From positions 5,580,001 to 5,644,000 of the forward strand of contig OX637339.1 in NCBI GenBank assembly GCA_951799405.1: a stretch of DNA of 64,000 nucleotides, in the 5' to 3' direction. The notes under the pieces were generated by a model. That model did no database searches, was not told where the DNA came from, and was given only the letters and a program-made list of their open reading frames with translations. The first letter of the stretch is position 1. Each line of letters opens with the position of its first letter. The position numbers and the translations under genes are program-made. Positions 50,101 through 56,094 of the stretch are shown piece after piece. This DNA comes from Agapetus fuscipes. Lineage: Eukaryota > Arthropoda > Insecta > Trichoptera > Glossosomatidae.

Positions 50101-53100
50101 TACCGAATATCAGTAATATTGTAAGAAGCCTAATCAGCTGATCGCTTGCGTCCATCTTGGAATGACAGGTCTCCATACCCCCATACAAGGTTGACATTTG
50201 AAATTAAAAAATGGTTCCAATTCTGACAATGCGCATGCGCACATTTTCATTTCAACACGGTTACCCGTTGCGTAATGTTACATTACGCAACGGGTGTAGA
50301 AATGTATGTCATTGTGATTGCGTTAGCCGTTTTGTAATTAGTAAATTACCAAATGGGAGTAGAAAAAACTGTTTTCGATAGAAAAAATCGCCTTAAAAGC
50401 ACCTTTGCATCAATTTTGAAATTGTTTAAAAAAATCTCGTGTAATTGAGAAGAAACATTTCATCCACAAAACTATTTTCGGTTAAATATTTTCTACTTAC
50501 TTTCCTGTGTAGGACTTTTTTTAATCAAAAAATTATACAAACATAAATTTTGAAAGGTACCTAATATTTGCATATATACCCTGTATAAAACATTTACATA
50601 AACTCCCCTCGACCGCGTTAATCTAAAATGTATGGAATATTTAACGGCACTCCTAGTGAGTTATTAAATTTTCATACACTTATCGATTTACGCGATCGAG
50701 AGGAGGTTGCGCTATCTTTTATACTAGAAGTACTGGAAGTACCTACATATTTTACATAATATATATTATGTGCTTACACTATAAGGATGTGAATTAAAAA
50801 AAAAAAATCCTTTACAAATATTTTGTAAAATGAAAAAAAATGGATTTTACTGACCGTGCAAAAGAGAAGAACGGTTTCTCTACGTTTCGTCGGAGTCAAC
50901 TTCTCTGGTTCTTCTTCGTGAAAGACACACGCCTCCTGAGGACGTCAGATATGACTCCGACGAAACGTAGAGAAATCGTTCTTTTCTTTTGCACGGTCAG
51001 TAAAATCCGCTTTTTTCATTTCATAAAATGTCTAACGACCGTAATCATAATTTAAAACCTTTACAAATATGTTTAGCAAATTGGTGGCTTAAGATAAACA
51101 ATCTTTTTTGTACTTATTTTAAAATATTTGTCAAATTTCAATGGCTCAACATATATTTGATTTATCAATCTTAGATAAATAAATTAACCACTCATTGGCT
51201 AGGCAGGTACTTGGATTATTAATAATATTACAAATATTTCTCCCATGAGGTTTTTATCTTTTTGCTGGTCAAACACAAAACGTTAAGTGAATCATAGATA
51301 AAGATACGTAATGTGAAATCACGCCAAATTTTTTGATAATGGTATAAGCAGAAAAAATCAAATTAATGGACTCGGAGCAAATACCATAAACAAAAAAATT
51401 GTGACGTCACTCAGCTGTATTGTTACTCATAGTCATAGCATTGTAACAAAAATAATTGTCCAATTTTATGTAGCGCCGTTCAGTGGCACTGGCCACCCCA
51501 AGGACGCTTTTATGTGTTCTACTAAAAAATCTGTCTAAAGCAACTTTCTGAAACTGTCAACACTGGTTTCTGTTCTCAACTCCAGAGGTAGACTGTTCCA
51601 GCAGGATGGACCAGCCGAACTAAAAAGCCTGTCCCCGAACCCCGTTCTGTTCCGCCGAAGCGGAAGTTGAAGCCTATTTACGGCGCCACCCAGTACAGAA
51701 CGAAGAGTGCAACATCTGCCATCTATTTGGTCGACTCTGCACAATTCACACAAGTAGGATGCGGCAATTCTTTTGAGGACGTTAAAAACAGAAACACATA
51801 TTTTGTACCTACTCAATCCTCTCTGGGACACGCAGCAAATGAAGGCGCCGCAACAGAGGAGAGACATAGTCAGGTTTTCTTTCAGGTTCAGGGGGTTCAG
51901 GCCATGAAAGCTTAAAAACATTATTTTCTTACCTCAGCTTTCACCGTAGAATTACTGGGTTGGCATTCCTCGTCCCGTTCATGTGCTGACGTCTGATTTT
52001 CTAGAATCAGTCCGTGGCCATCTTGACCTTGGGCAGCGAGCTCCGCCAAGGCCGTGTGGTTCAGCATGCCAACCATGGCCACAGACAAGTTCACTTTCAG
52101 GCCATAGACAATGCCCATGCCTATGGAGCCCAAGATGGCGAGCATGTAGCGCGCGGGAATGCATTCTGTCAAAAAACGATTATATTGAGTAAACTAACAC
52201 CATTTTGTATTCATTATTACACAGAGGCAAGACATTGGTATGATTTGACTTGGGGCTCTATATGAATTCAATTGTGATTTTAATTATTTTTTTACAAAAT
52301 TGTTTACAATATACTGTTCACTCTTCACTCTCTGCTTACAGGTCTTCGCGTCAAAATCGTCAAAGAGACTCTGTCTGTCCCACATAATCTTTGCTCGGAT
52401 TTATGTGTGCGGCAGAGACGATTCTTGCATGTTCAAGAAATTGGTAAATACTTCCATAATGCATTATACCAGACCAATGTTCCACACTATACCAGAGGCT
52501 TCACATACACCAACCAACGTGCCTAGGTACACGTCCAACGAATCCATAATTCGAAACAATATAAACATTCTTGTGCAGGATTCATTATGAAGTCAACCAA
52601 TTTCTATGTCAAAAGTTGTGGTCAAATTCATTTAACTACTTTTAAAACAAATAAATTTCAAGCAAAAGAAGTGTAGGTACATACACATGCTGTGTTATTA
52701 ATAATAATAAACAATATTAATTTCTCAGGGGGGGGGGCTGGTTCTACGGGCCTGATTATACCATCACCATGAATATCAGATCAATCATGTTTTATCTATT
52801 AACAAAAATGTATTTCCTAATATGCATGTAAGTAGATAGCACTCAATTACTTATCAAAGTACTTATTCACTATCACGTGTAAATAAACCTTCAAATATAT
52901 CAAATTCACGTCTATATCTAGACCATTCCTAACATATATATATTTTTTTATAATAAAGAATAGGTTGATTTCAAGTGCCCTGTACGAGCTACCCAGTTGC
53001 TGTAATGCCTGGTTCAGACGGGTTGAGCACTAATGCATTAGTAGGATGACTGTGTGCGTGGGGAGCCTGTTCGGATGTACAACACTAACCTACTAACACA

Positions 53101-54591
53101 AGCCCTACTAATTCACTAAAGGCACAAACGTATATTCTGCTCCAATATGGAGTGAAATTGGAAATTAAATCTATTTTGCCTTTTTGTGGAAATCAAACCA
53201 TCGCATCGGTTAAGCTATTGGCAACAGGACTACGACATTTTTAAAAATAAGGATTACGCAAAAAAAAAAAAACGCAACTAAGCTACACATATAGTGTAAC
53301 TTCTTGCCGCGTTATCCCCGAAGGGGTCGCATGTGGCGAGTTGAAACTATTTATTTTTACAGGTAAGGTGGCCGGCCTTACGCCAACCAATTCAGTTGAA
53401 GTGGAGGTTTCCCAGCTCCCGAGAGTGCTGGTACTCATTTCTTGTGAAGGCTGAGTAAACCTTGCCGGTATTTTATTTTGGGGTTTGAAATAAACACCGA
53501 AACGGGAAATCATTTCTGACACCGTCGGTGGGATTCGAACCCGAGCTTTCGGCATGGAATGCAAGCACTCTACCACCTGAGCTATCGACCGGACTATTAG
53601 CAGGGCATTTTTTGTATCTCTAATCAAATATCCAATCCTAGGAAGCAGTATTGACGTGTGGACGTATTTATTTTCACAGCTAAAGAGCCTGTCTTACTCT
53701 AATCATTCTATAAAAAAAGTTTTTTTTCTCTATCGCCATTTGATAATGTCTCATTTCTTATAAAGGCTAAGAAAAATCTGACGTCGTTGGATTCGAACTC
53801 AAGATATTTAATTTAAAAAGCTGACAGTCCTACAGCATAAAATAATTATAGCATCTATTTTTAGGTAGGTGGATATAAAATAAATCAAGAAAATTCAATG
53901 GTACAAAATATGTTTGTTAACAAAATCACCAAATCTCAATTTAGAGCTTTAGCATCTATAGTATAAATAGCTTTGATAATCGCCAATCTTTGATAGACGT
54001 GGCTCTAAAAGAAGAAGAAATGTAGGAAACTTTACAAAATATGGGTTAGGTAAATCAGGTATGAGTCATTCGAACTAAAATATCTTTCGGAATATATTCA
54101 GGATGAGAAATAATCTGATATTGTTGTGAAAGGTCACGGAAGGTCATGTGAGACGCCGGAAAATATGTAAAACGACGCCGTTTTCCCGTGACGCCAAATA
54201 AAAAACAATGTTGAGTAGCTCAAGCTTTTTTTAAACACGTCTGTCTTTCTGTATGATAACTTTTATTGTCTATTAACTATTTATTCATGTACTTAGGTAT
54301 TCCACGATTTGAAAAAAGAATATGTTTTTTTAAATTATTGCTTAACAGGTGGTTCCATTGGTGGTTCAATGGTTGAAATGAACTGGTAATTTTTAAACCT
54401 ACCTCTGAGATAAAATGTACAAAGAATTCTACGAACAGAAGATTTGATGTGTTATAAATTAATGGTACTTATTAATTTAAATTTGAATTTTTAATACACT
54501 TTTGACAAAAAGAAATCTGTTTATGTTGCAACGATTTAAGTATATCTTAAAACTTACTTATTGGGTTACCCTTTGACGCCACTTGATCCAT
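29116..54591 (-). CDS. SLC17-type MFS anion/phosphate cotransporter (11 coding positions, alternative exon 5)
   Basis: Members of this family (sialin, vesicular glutamate and phosphate cotransporters) move organic anions or phosphate with H+ or Na+. Exons, in transcript order on the minus strand: 54591-54570, 52165-51933, 46480-46396, 43062-42914, 5a 41747-41600 or 5b 40000-39853, 38846-38680, 37833-37687, 33916-33784, 31235-31080, 30379-30294, 29313-29116. Phases fit and give 507 residues with either exon 5, close to the family's usual length. Signs: YMLAILGSIGMGIVYGLKVN (TM1), a lumenal loop with NQT and NST sites, GVILSCYFWGYFISQIPGGR (TM2), MRIGEG and GVTFPAVHVMLSHWAPPAER (TM4), and GWEYVFYVMGG. 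The C-tail is acidic and cytosolic. The substrate cannot be told. Some donors are weak (exon 6 GTTGCA, exon 4 GC|GTAAGT). Confidence 0.92.
29749..29920. mobile_element. Hairpin element with hammerhead-like core
   Basis: The left arm (GAGTTTATTTTGCACACAAC) and the right arm (GGTTGTGTACAAAATAAACT) are inverted and continue outward through TTATAATTCA / TGAATTATAA. Between them lies ACCTGAAGCTGGGAGGTACT. The same words occur at the 3' end of the Penelope-like element (31646-31690), so this is likely a solo terminal part of that family. It lies in the last SLC17 intron. Confidence 0.6.
30010..30165 (+). mobile_element. Diverged SINE3-like fragment
   Basis: GGTTTGATTCCTGTCCCTTG, ATGACCCTTGTTCAAAGGAT and CATTGAGTAATGAATTACTG run parallel to the SINE3 body but with many changes. 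The head is not recognisable. Confidence 0.45.
30578..30985. repeat. Inverted pair with hammerhead-like core
   Basis: TACCTGATAATGATCTGAGG on the minus strand (30602-30580) is answered by TACCTGATAATGGTCTG on the plus strand (30956-30972), about 370 bases away. The plus copy goes on with AAAAACCGAAAACGTTTGG. The order resembles the hammerhead core with CTGATAA in place of CTGANGA. Confidence 0.45.
31320..31510 (+). mobile_element. LINE C-terminal fragment, short
   Basis: The plus strand reads EFAVAGPVVWNTLPHHVREL, the WN-LP tail of a non-LTR polymerase, then a stop. It lies between SLC17 exon 9 and the Penelope-like element. Confidence 0.5.
31646..31700 (-). other. Hammerhead-ribozyme-like core at the 3' end of the Penelope-like element
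   Basis: The minus strand has CTGAAGA, stem II TGGGAG ... CTCCC with loop ATACTGCTT, then GAAAC. The stem II pairing GGGAG/CTCCC is perfect. Penelope-like elements are known to carry hammerhead ribozymes in their terminal repeats, so place and motif agree. Stems I and III and the cleavage site were not worked out. Confidence 0.6.
31741..33345 (-). CDS. Penelope-like reverse transcriptase with GIY-YIG endonuclease
   Basis: The 534-codon frame copies element RNA and cuts DNA for insertion. Reverse transcriptase: YGLPKLHK at 43-50, motif A SFDVVNLFTNVPI with Asp114, motif B GLPMGSPISPLLA at 173-185, motif C YVDD at 213-216, and NNLNFLDI after it. Endonuclease: GIYEISCGDCELKYIGQTAR at 416-435 with the GIY and YIG pair, the CxxC typical of this group, and R440/E443 in IRIQEH. 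The frame is long and undamaged, so the insertion is fairly recent. The first Met is probably internal: codons continue upstream as DNIFVV to the junction near 33370. The N-terminal part of the protein is missing, so the copy is unlikely to move by itself. Confidence 0.93.
   Translation of the reverse strand: MLHKNPTSNFQEKVKQVIKNCPTINVNGGNSLTLMNPQAPRLYGLPKLHKQNIPIRPVVSYVSAPNYKICKHLNFLINSSKIYNPTHTIKNSLELINSVKNLFVPNNSKLVSFDVVNLFTNVPIPDAKNIFNDLLYESDLSDAIVDEMMRMFNVCTTQNYFQFNDKFYEQREGLPMGSPISPLLADMFLSKLETDLLNSNHPLVQKIFKWYRYVDDIFCIFNGTDRQLESLLSHINTLHHNIKFTLEKNVNNNLNFLDISIKITNNKLDFNIYRKPTHTDTVIPFHSSHPTAHKLASFHSMLNRLVKIPLNNNDYSQELSTIKQIACNNGYEHKLIDKLLNNKKYQILVKKYLYSALDNNTTDKTYWKKILYTGPLSIKISKLLPSYIKPAFYTNNNLKNILFNSKDKIDWMMKSGIYEISCGDCELKYIGQTARNLKIRIQEHRRCLTSNSHSEFANHIIESNHSFHTHTLKLLHPIPYKGKIMNNFENLEIQKNINSENNLLNNILFPNTSPLLSLFPIKPRPPLTPTSTTN
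33945..34177 (+). mobile_element. Diverged SINE1 copy
   Basis: The head GGTTAATAGCTCAGTTGGTAG and a worn B-box AGTCAATCCCC are followed by a body parallel to SINE1 (CAGCCTCCACAAGATATTAG, GAAACCCCCATTCC). It is older than the other copies and directly precedes the SINE2-SINE1 dimer at 34178. Confidence 0.7.
34178..34400 (+). mobile_element. SINE2 copy forming the 5' half of a SINE2-SINE1 dimer
   Basis: The head CCGGTCCGTAGTCCAGTGG is followed by a complete middle. The body ends CCAAACTCGTAAAAAGTC, where SINE1 starts. The junction matches the minus-strand dimer at 21364. Confidence 0.8.
34401..34758 (+). mobile_element. SINE1 copy forming the 3' half of a SINE2-SINE1 dimer
   Basis: CCGGTCGATAGCTCAGTTGG, B-box GGGTTCGATCCCC, body and tail to about 34712. 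A second tail piece (GCGGTAAGAAGTTGCATTGC) follows at 34716-34758. Confidence 0.85.
34759..36478 (-). pseudogene. LINE (non-LTR) reverse transcriptase, frameshifted
   Basis: The reading goes from SNYRPITLTSNISKIFEKIV (36460 downward) through NKNQFGFRTGVGTDDVISRL and VFIDLRKAFDSVSH (motif A) to FADDTAMIV (motif C, near 35990). Then follow SVKYLGIKIDSRIRWKEHV and, in another frame from 35653, FALGQSLMQYGMVGWGGTF and the C-terminal region. At least two frame changes (near 36070 and 35640) break it. The endonuclease part is missing. FADD places it with jockey/CR1-like LINEs. The 3' untranslated part reaches to about 34760. It lies in an SLC17 intron. Confidence 0.85.
36461..37523. mobile_element. 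DNA element with perfect 30-bp inverted repeats, 1063 bp
   Basis: 36461-36490 (TATATGGGTAAAGCCACCAA and ten more bases) is the exact complement of 37494-37523. If the ends start at GGGTAAAG, ATATAT flanks both sides. The left end sits directly against the LINE reverse transcriptase. Inside, an open frame at 36853-37194 (MFLEPRALQILDKILTYFCK at the start) has a look of coding DNA, but I do not recognise it. The superfamily is unknown. Confidence 0.7.
37955..38291. mobile_element. GGGCGTACCC-type MITE with 8-bp duplication
   Basis: It starts AAGGGCGTACCCAAGATC, ends TAGTTACGCCCATGG, and is flanked by tcaccatc (37947-37954 and 38292-38299). The duplication length suggests a hAT-like mover. G-runs lie next to the left end. 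Confidence 0.8.
38890..39050. repeat. AGTATAAAACA palindromic repeat copy
   Basis: It starts GAGTATAAAACATTATGTC and ends TGTCTTATACTTTAACTC. The middle has GCACTCCTAGAGAGTGAC, matching the copy at 50583-50725. It lies just upstream of SLC17 exon 6. Confidence 0.65.
39705..39760 (-). other. Hammerhead-like relic
   Basis: The minus strand reads CCTTGAGAATGCTTTCCGCT, CATGAGAGCGAAACGTTGAC. The GC-stem and GAAAC order fits, but the first core block is TTGAGAA. A sister copy is at 16415-16470. Confidence 0.35.
39853..40000 (-). CDS. SLC17 exon 5b (canonical TM4 version)
   Basis: 148 bases, starts in phase 0 and leaves one base. It reads GVTFPAVHVMLSHWAPPAER then GFMAALVYAGTALGTVLSML. This is the form found in ordinary SLC17 proteins (G-x-T-x-P-A-x-H ... 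W-x-P-P-x-E-R). Acceptor CCGTAG, donor G|GTAAAT. It competes with 5a at 41600-41747. Confidence 0.92.
40258..40391. mobile_element. hAT-like end fragment
   Basis: Repeated GTAGACCCCC words and the end CTTTGGGAATCACTG resemble the right end of a hAT MITE. I could not find the left end. Confidence 0.4.
41600..41747 (-). CDS. SLC17 exon 5a (divergent TM4 version)
   Basis: It also has 148 bases with the same start and end phase as 5b. It reads GVAIPALHCLIRRWALPTEQ then RRMFFMLHVGSALGGGKAYF. Aligned without gaps to 5b, 16 of 50 positions are the same, including the G-V-x-x-P-A-x-H, W-A and G-x-A-L-G positions. Acceptor GTGTCAG, donor G|GTAAGC, no stop. The DNA is clearly GC-richer than its surroundings. 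Inclusion of both exons would add 296 bases and shift the frame. Confidence 0.82.
41853..41955 (+). repeat. Family R 5' fragment
   Basis: CTTATGGGTTGGTATGAGGC to GAAAAGTTGCAGAGCTTATG. It ends shortly after the CACCCCTTT segment. It lies 106 bases upstream of SLC17 exon 5a. Confidence 0.7.
42640..42705 (-). other. Hammerhead-like relic
   Basis: On the minus strand, TTTTGAAGGCATGAGCGAAAC is followed by ATCTGAAAGCTCCAGCTC. The GAAAC(A/G)TCTG(A/G)AAGCTCCAGCTC block is the same as at 18372-18400, so both come from one family. Confidence 0.4.
43370..43582 (-). repeat. Family R copy
   Basis: The complement of the family: ends with GGTTGGTATCAGGCTGACCC on the minus strand and carries AACTCCTGCCGCGTTTCCC in plus orientation. 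It differs from other copies in the middle part. Confidence 0.7.
43677..43905 (+). repeat. Family R copy, 5' truncated
   Basis: It starts at CATCCCTGTTTCAGAAAATG, goes through AGAGTTGCAGGGCTTATGTT, has a TTATTG-rich insert, and ends after TAATTATG. The GGTTGGTATGAGG start is missing. Confidence 0.65.
43907..44076 (-). mobile_element. SINE1 copy, shortened
   Basis: The minus strand carries GGTCGATAGCTCAATTGTTAG, loses the B-box region, and continues with the body up to GGCGTAAAGCCAACCC. It is a worn copy. Confidence 0.65.
45016..45311. mobile_element. MITE-like palindrome with C-runs
   Basis: GGGGCCGTCCATAAATTACG on the left is inverted as CGTAATATATGGACAGCCCC on the right. It interrupts the older repeat also seen at 2517-2590. 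Long C-runs (45063-45072, 45105-45117) lie inside. Confidence 0.65.
45509..45766 (-). repeat. Family R copy with ATCTA microsatellite tail
   Basis: The 3' end on the minus strand runs into (TAGAT)n at 45509-45535. The head GGTTGGTATGCGGCTGACC is at 45766 downward. The changeable short-unit tail is a SINE-like feature. Confidence 0.75.
45998..46257 (+). mobile_element. SINE3 copy (tRNA-Ser/Leu-like head), full length
   Basis: The A-box TGGCCGAGGGATCAAGTGG is of the kind found in Leu and Ser tRNAs. The B-box is GGTTCGATCCCC. The body has GACCATAACTTTGATCCCGG and ATTAAT-rich DNA. The end CACAAATTTATTTAAAA is A-rich. This is the reference copy of the family here. Confidence 0.85.
46572..46645 (-). 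mobile_element. SINE1 tail fragment
   Basis: Only the last part of SINE1 is present: CGCCACATGCGACCCCTTCG to TAGCTTAGTTGTG on the minus strand. Confidence 0.7.
46708..46962. mobile_element. hAT MITE, 255 bp (GGTCGCGACCCC family)
   Basis: Ends CAGTGTTTTTCAACC and GGTTGAAAAACGCTG with a perfect 8-bp duplication ctctatag (46700-46707, 46963-46970). It is the inverse-orientation sister of 26177-26428. Confidence 0.93.
46969..47060 (+). repeat. Family R 5' fragment
   Basis: AGGTTGGTATGAGGCTGACC to GGGAAGGTAGGCAAAATTAA. It is cut after about 90 bases. The hAT MITE duplication touches its first bases. Confidence 0.7.
47061..48290. other. Unassigned SLC17 intron DNA
   Basis: No gene or clear transposon end. 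One inverted repeat: TGACGTCATTTTCTTTG at about 47568 and CAAGAAAATGACGTCA at about 47627, with CRE-like TGACGTCA at both outer ends. Confidence 0.4.
48291..48612. repeat. 10-bp tandem array rich in CACGTG
   Basis: About 32 units near the form GCACGTGACA / GCACGTAACA. Many units hold the palindrome CACGTG. Because three units fill ten codons, all three minus-strand frames stay open for 100 residues or more (CCHVLLRAVTC-type reading); this is a by-product and not a gene. Confidence 0.9.
48764..49010. repeat. 20-bp tandem array, about 12 units
   Basis: The unit CACGTAACATCACGATAAAG is repeated with almost no change (one unit has TACGTAAC). It starts 150 bases after the 10-bp array and shares the words CACGTAACA, so it likely arose from it and spread recently. 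Confidence 0.95.
49195..49262 (+). repeat. Family R 3' fragment
   Basis: GTTGGTTTGTGGGCATACATC to CAACTTAGATTATAGATTAT. Identical over this part to the copy at 11359-11600 apart from a few bases. Confidence 0.7.
49394..49525. mobile_element. Palindromic MITE-like element
   Basis: ATGCCACTGC and CTTTGTAACACGAGTGCT on the left are inverted as AGCACGAGTGTTACAAAG and GCAGTGGCAT on the right. A second smaller pair (TGTGCCAT / ATGGCATA) sits in the middle. It lies in SLC17 intron 2. Confidence 0.65.
49655..49863 (-). repeat. Family R copy
   Basis: The minus strand starts GGTGGGTATGAGGTTGATCA and ends before TTACAACTTAGGTTAGATTC. It lacks the CACCCCTGTTTCAGGGAAG segment. Confidence 0.7.
50076..50170. 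mobile_element. Left half of the AAGTCTCATC MITE family
   Basis: GGAAGTCTCATCACCACGGT to CTAATCAGCTGATCGCTTGC, parallel to 24816-24890. The right arm is missing. Confidence 0.6.
50263..50295. other. Perfect 16-bp palindrome
   Basis: ACCCGTTGCGTAATGT is followed after one base by its exact complement. GCGCATGCGC, another palindrome, lies 25 bases before. The region could be a small hairpin or a transposon centre. Confidence 0.75.
50583..50725. repeat. AGTATAAAACA palindromic repeat copy
   Basis: TATAAAACATTTACATAAACT and CTCCCCTCGACCGCG on the left answer CGCGATCGAGAGGAGG and CTTTTATACTAGAAG on the right. Middle: GGCACTCCTAGTGAG. Confidence 0.7.
50825..51027. mobile_element. Hairpin element with hammerhead-like core
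   Basis: The arms GGATTTTACTGACCGTGCAA / TTGCACGGTCAGTAAAATCC and CTCTACGTTTCGTCGGAGTC / GACTCCGACGAAACGTAGAG are inverted over about 75 bases. At 50936-50966 the plus strand has CTGAGGACGTC, a loop, then GACGAAACG, a hammerhead-like order. The GAAACG at 50962 also takes part in the long arm. Confidence 0.65.
51470..51900 (-). mobile_element. LINE C-terminal fragment
   Basis: The minus strand reads CTLRSVLGGAVNRLQLPLRR, then FGDRLFSSAGPSCWNSLPLE and SVDSFRKLL. It is the polymerase tail with 3' end TGGGGTGGCCAGTGCCACTG. A related copy is at 17280-17485. It lies next to SLC17 exon 2. Confidence 0.75.
52170..53269. other. Unassigned SLC17 intron 1 DNA
   Basis: No gene was recognised. An open frame at 52300-52590 has no known motif. 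A G-run of nine lies near 52730, and the words TAGGTAC occur often. Confidence 0.4.
53270..53592 (-). mobile_element. SINE1 copy, full length
   Basis: Head at 53592 (CCGGTCGATAGCTCAGGTGG), B-box GGGTTCGAATCCC, complete body and tail, then an A-run on the minus-strand 3' side read as TTTTTT. It is nearly identical to 916-1244, including the order of all blocks. Confidence 0.88.
53593..54569. other. Unassigned SLC17 intron 1 DNA
   Basis: No feature was recognised apart from a GT donor (G|GTAACC) at 54569. AT-rich with scattered TAGGTA words. Confidence 0.4.
54570..54591 (-). CDS. SLC17 coding exon 1
   Basis: A 22-base exon coding MDQVASK plus one base before GTAACC. It joins in phase to exon 2 (acceptor TTGACAG at 52166) to give MDQVASKECIPARYMLAILG. 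An ATG is not available at the start of exon 2, which supports this small upstream exon. It is inferred from phase and position only. Confidence 0.65.
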
Positions 54592-56094
54592 TTTTTAGAA
54601 TACCTACTTCTATCACACAAAGAACACCTTATTTAAATTCAATAACTGCGTAAATTTATTCGGTATTTCATCACGTATATTTTTTCATTTCCGCTACGTC
54701 CACTTCGAATGAAATTATTTTTGTACTGGCACAATCTTTCCTGAAAATGCGAGATCCTTACAATATACGAGTAATACGTTCCCGCATGCGCTGAAAAAAG
54801 ACAAATTATATTCCTTATGTTACAGATAATAAAGGCGAGATTCCTATGTCATTGAATCGCGATAATGGTTTTTATAAATTACAAAGTTTTTGATTGCGAC
54901 AGAAATAGTTCATAAAAAATTGGAAAGGTCGTAGATTAAATAGGTACCTATCTACATTATATACTGTGTGAAAATAAGCAATCCGTCTGATTTTTTTTTT
55001 CATTTTTTCAGGAACGTGAGTAATAGGCACGTATTGTACCTATACTTACTTAGTTGCATTCTTATCATGAAAATTTAAGTTACCTCCCCTCTCGCCACGA
55101 GGTCGGCACAAACGACATTGACATCGACAAAAATATTTAATAGGGAAATTGTAAAACAACAATTTATTTTTGTTTACTAACGACAATAGTTACATTGATC
55201 ATGCATTGATCTGTGGCATAGCCCCGCCGTGAGATAGTTGTATTTTTTTTAGGAATTTTGTTGTATTTTCAATATCCATAAGAAGAAAAATAATCCGTAT
55301 TGAAATCCTAAAAGACAGGAATATGTACCTACCCAAATATCTGTATTATTTTATAGATATCATTATTTCACCCACCCACCCATCTACTATATAAAGTATA
55401 TTATATACCATTTTGTACTTTATTGTTGTAAATAAAGAACGTTTCATTCTATCGTAATCAAAATAGTACCGCTAAAATTTCACAGATGTCTCTATCCCAG
55501 CATGTCAAAAATGACATTTCACAGATTGACGTAGCATTGACGTAAAATCGTACGATATATTTTTCCACATAATTCAAGACAAGATAAGCGGGTTTTCATA
55601 TTTTATTTCGTCATCGCCATTCTGTCATGCGTTCGCGAAAATAAAAGACGCGACGCAACGAGCGTAGCCTCCATGTGGAATGTTGGAAATTGCAAAGTAA
55701 CTAGTCCACCGGGAGAAAGTGATTCCACGCCGACAAACCAAGAGAAAACATCGAGGATGACCATTGAATATTTAGCTCCGCACCTGATCTACCGGTTTGG
55801 AGTGTAGGCATCTTCATTCTTTAATAATTTCTCTTTATTTCATTCAGTTTGCGCTTGTTCTTCGACGCGTCAACGTCGACATGTGTACTCGAATCCGATT
55901 TACACTGTCAAGGTTCGCATACTTGACATTCCGATAATCAAATTATGATATTTATTTAATTTCGAATAAATAACGTTAATTAAAAATTAAATGGATAGGT
56001 GATACAGGCTGTGATTGTTTAGTTGGAAAAATTATTGTGTGCCAGAGTGTGAATAAAATATACTTTCTAATTGTTGTGTACGACAAACGGCGAG
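54592..56094. promoter_or_regulatory. Divergent promoter region between SLC17 and SLC25A16
   Basis: The two start codons face away from each other with 1.5 kb between. A CpG-rich patch at 55629-55676 (GTTCGCGAAAATAAAAGACG) and another near 55860-55880 (TTCGACGCGTCAACGTCGAC) stand out from the AT-rich background. TTCAGTT at 55847 resembles an insect initiator. No TATA box could be fixed, and 5' untranslated exons are likely here. Confidence 0.45.
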
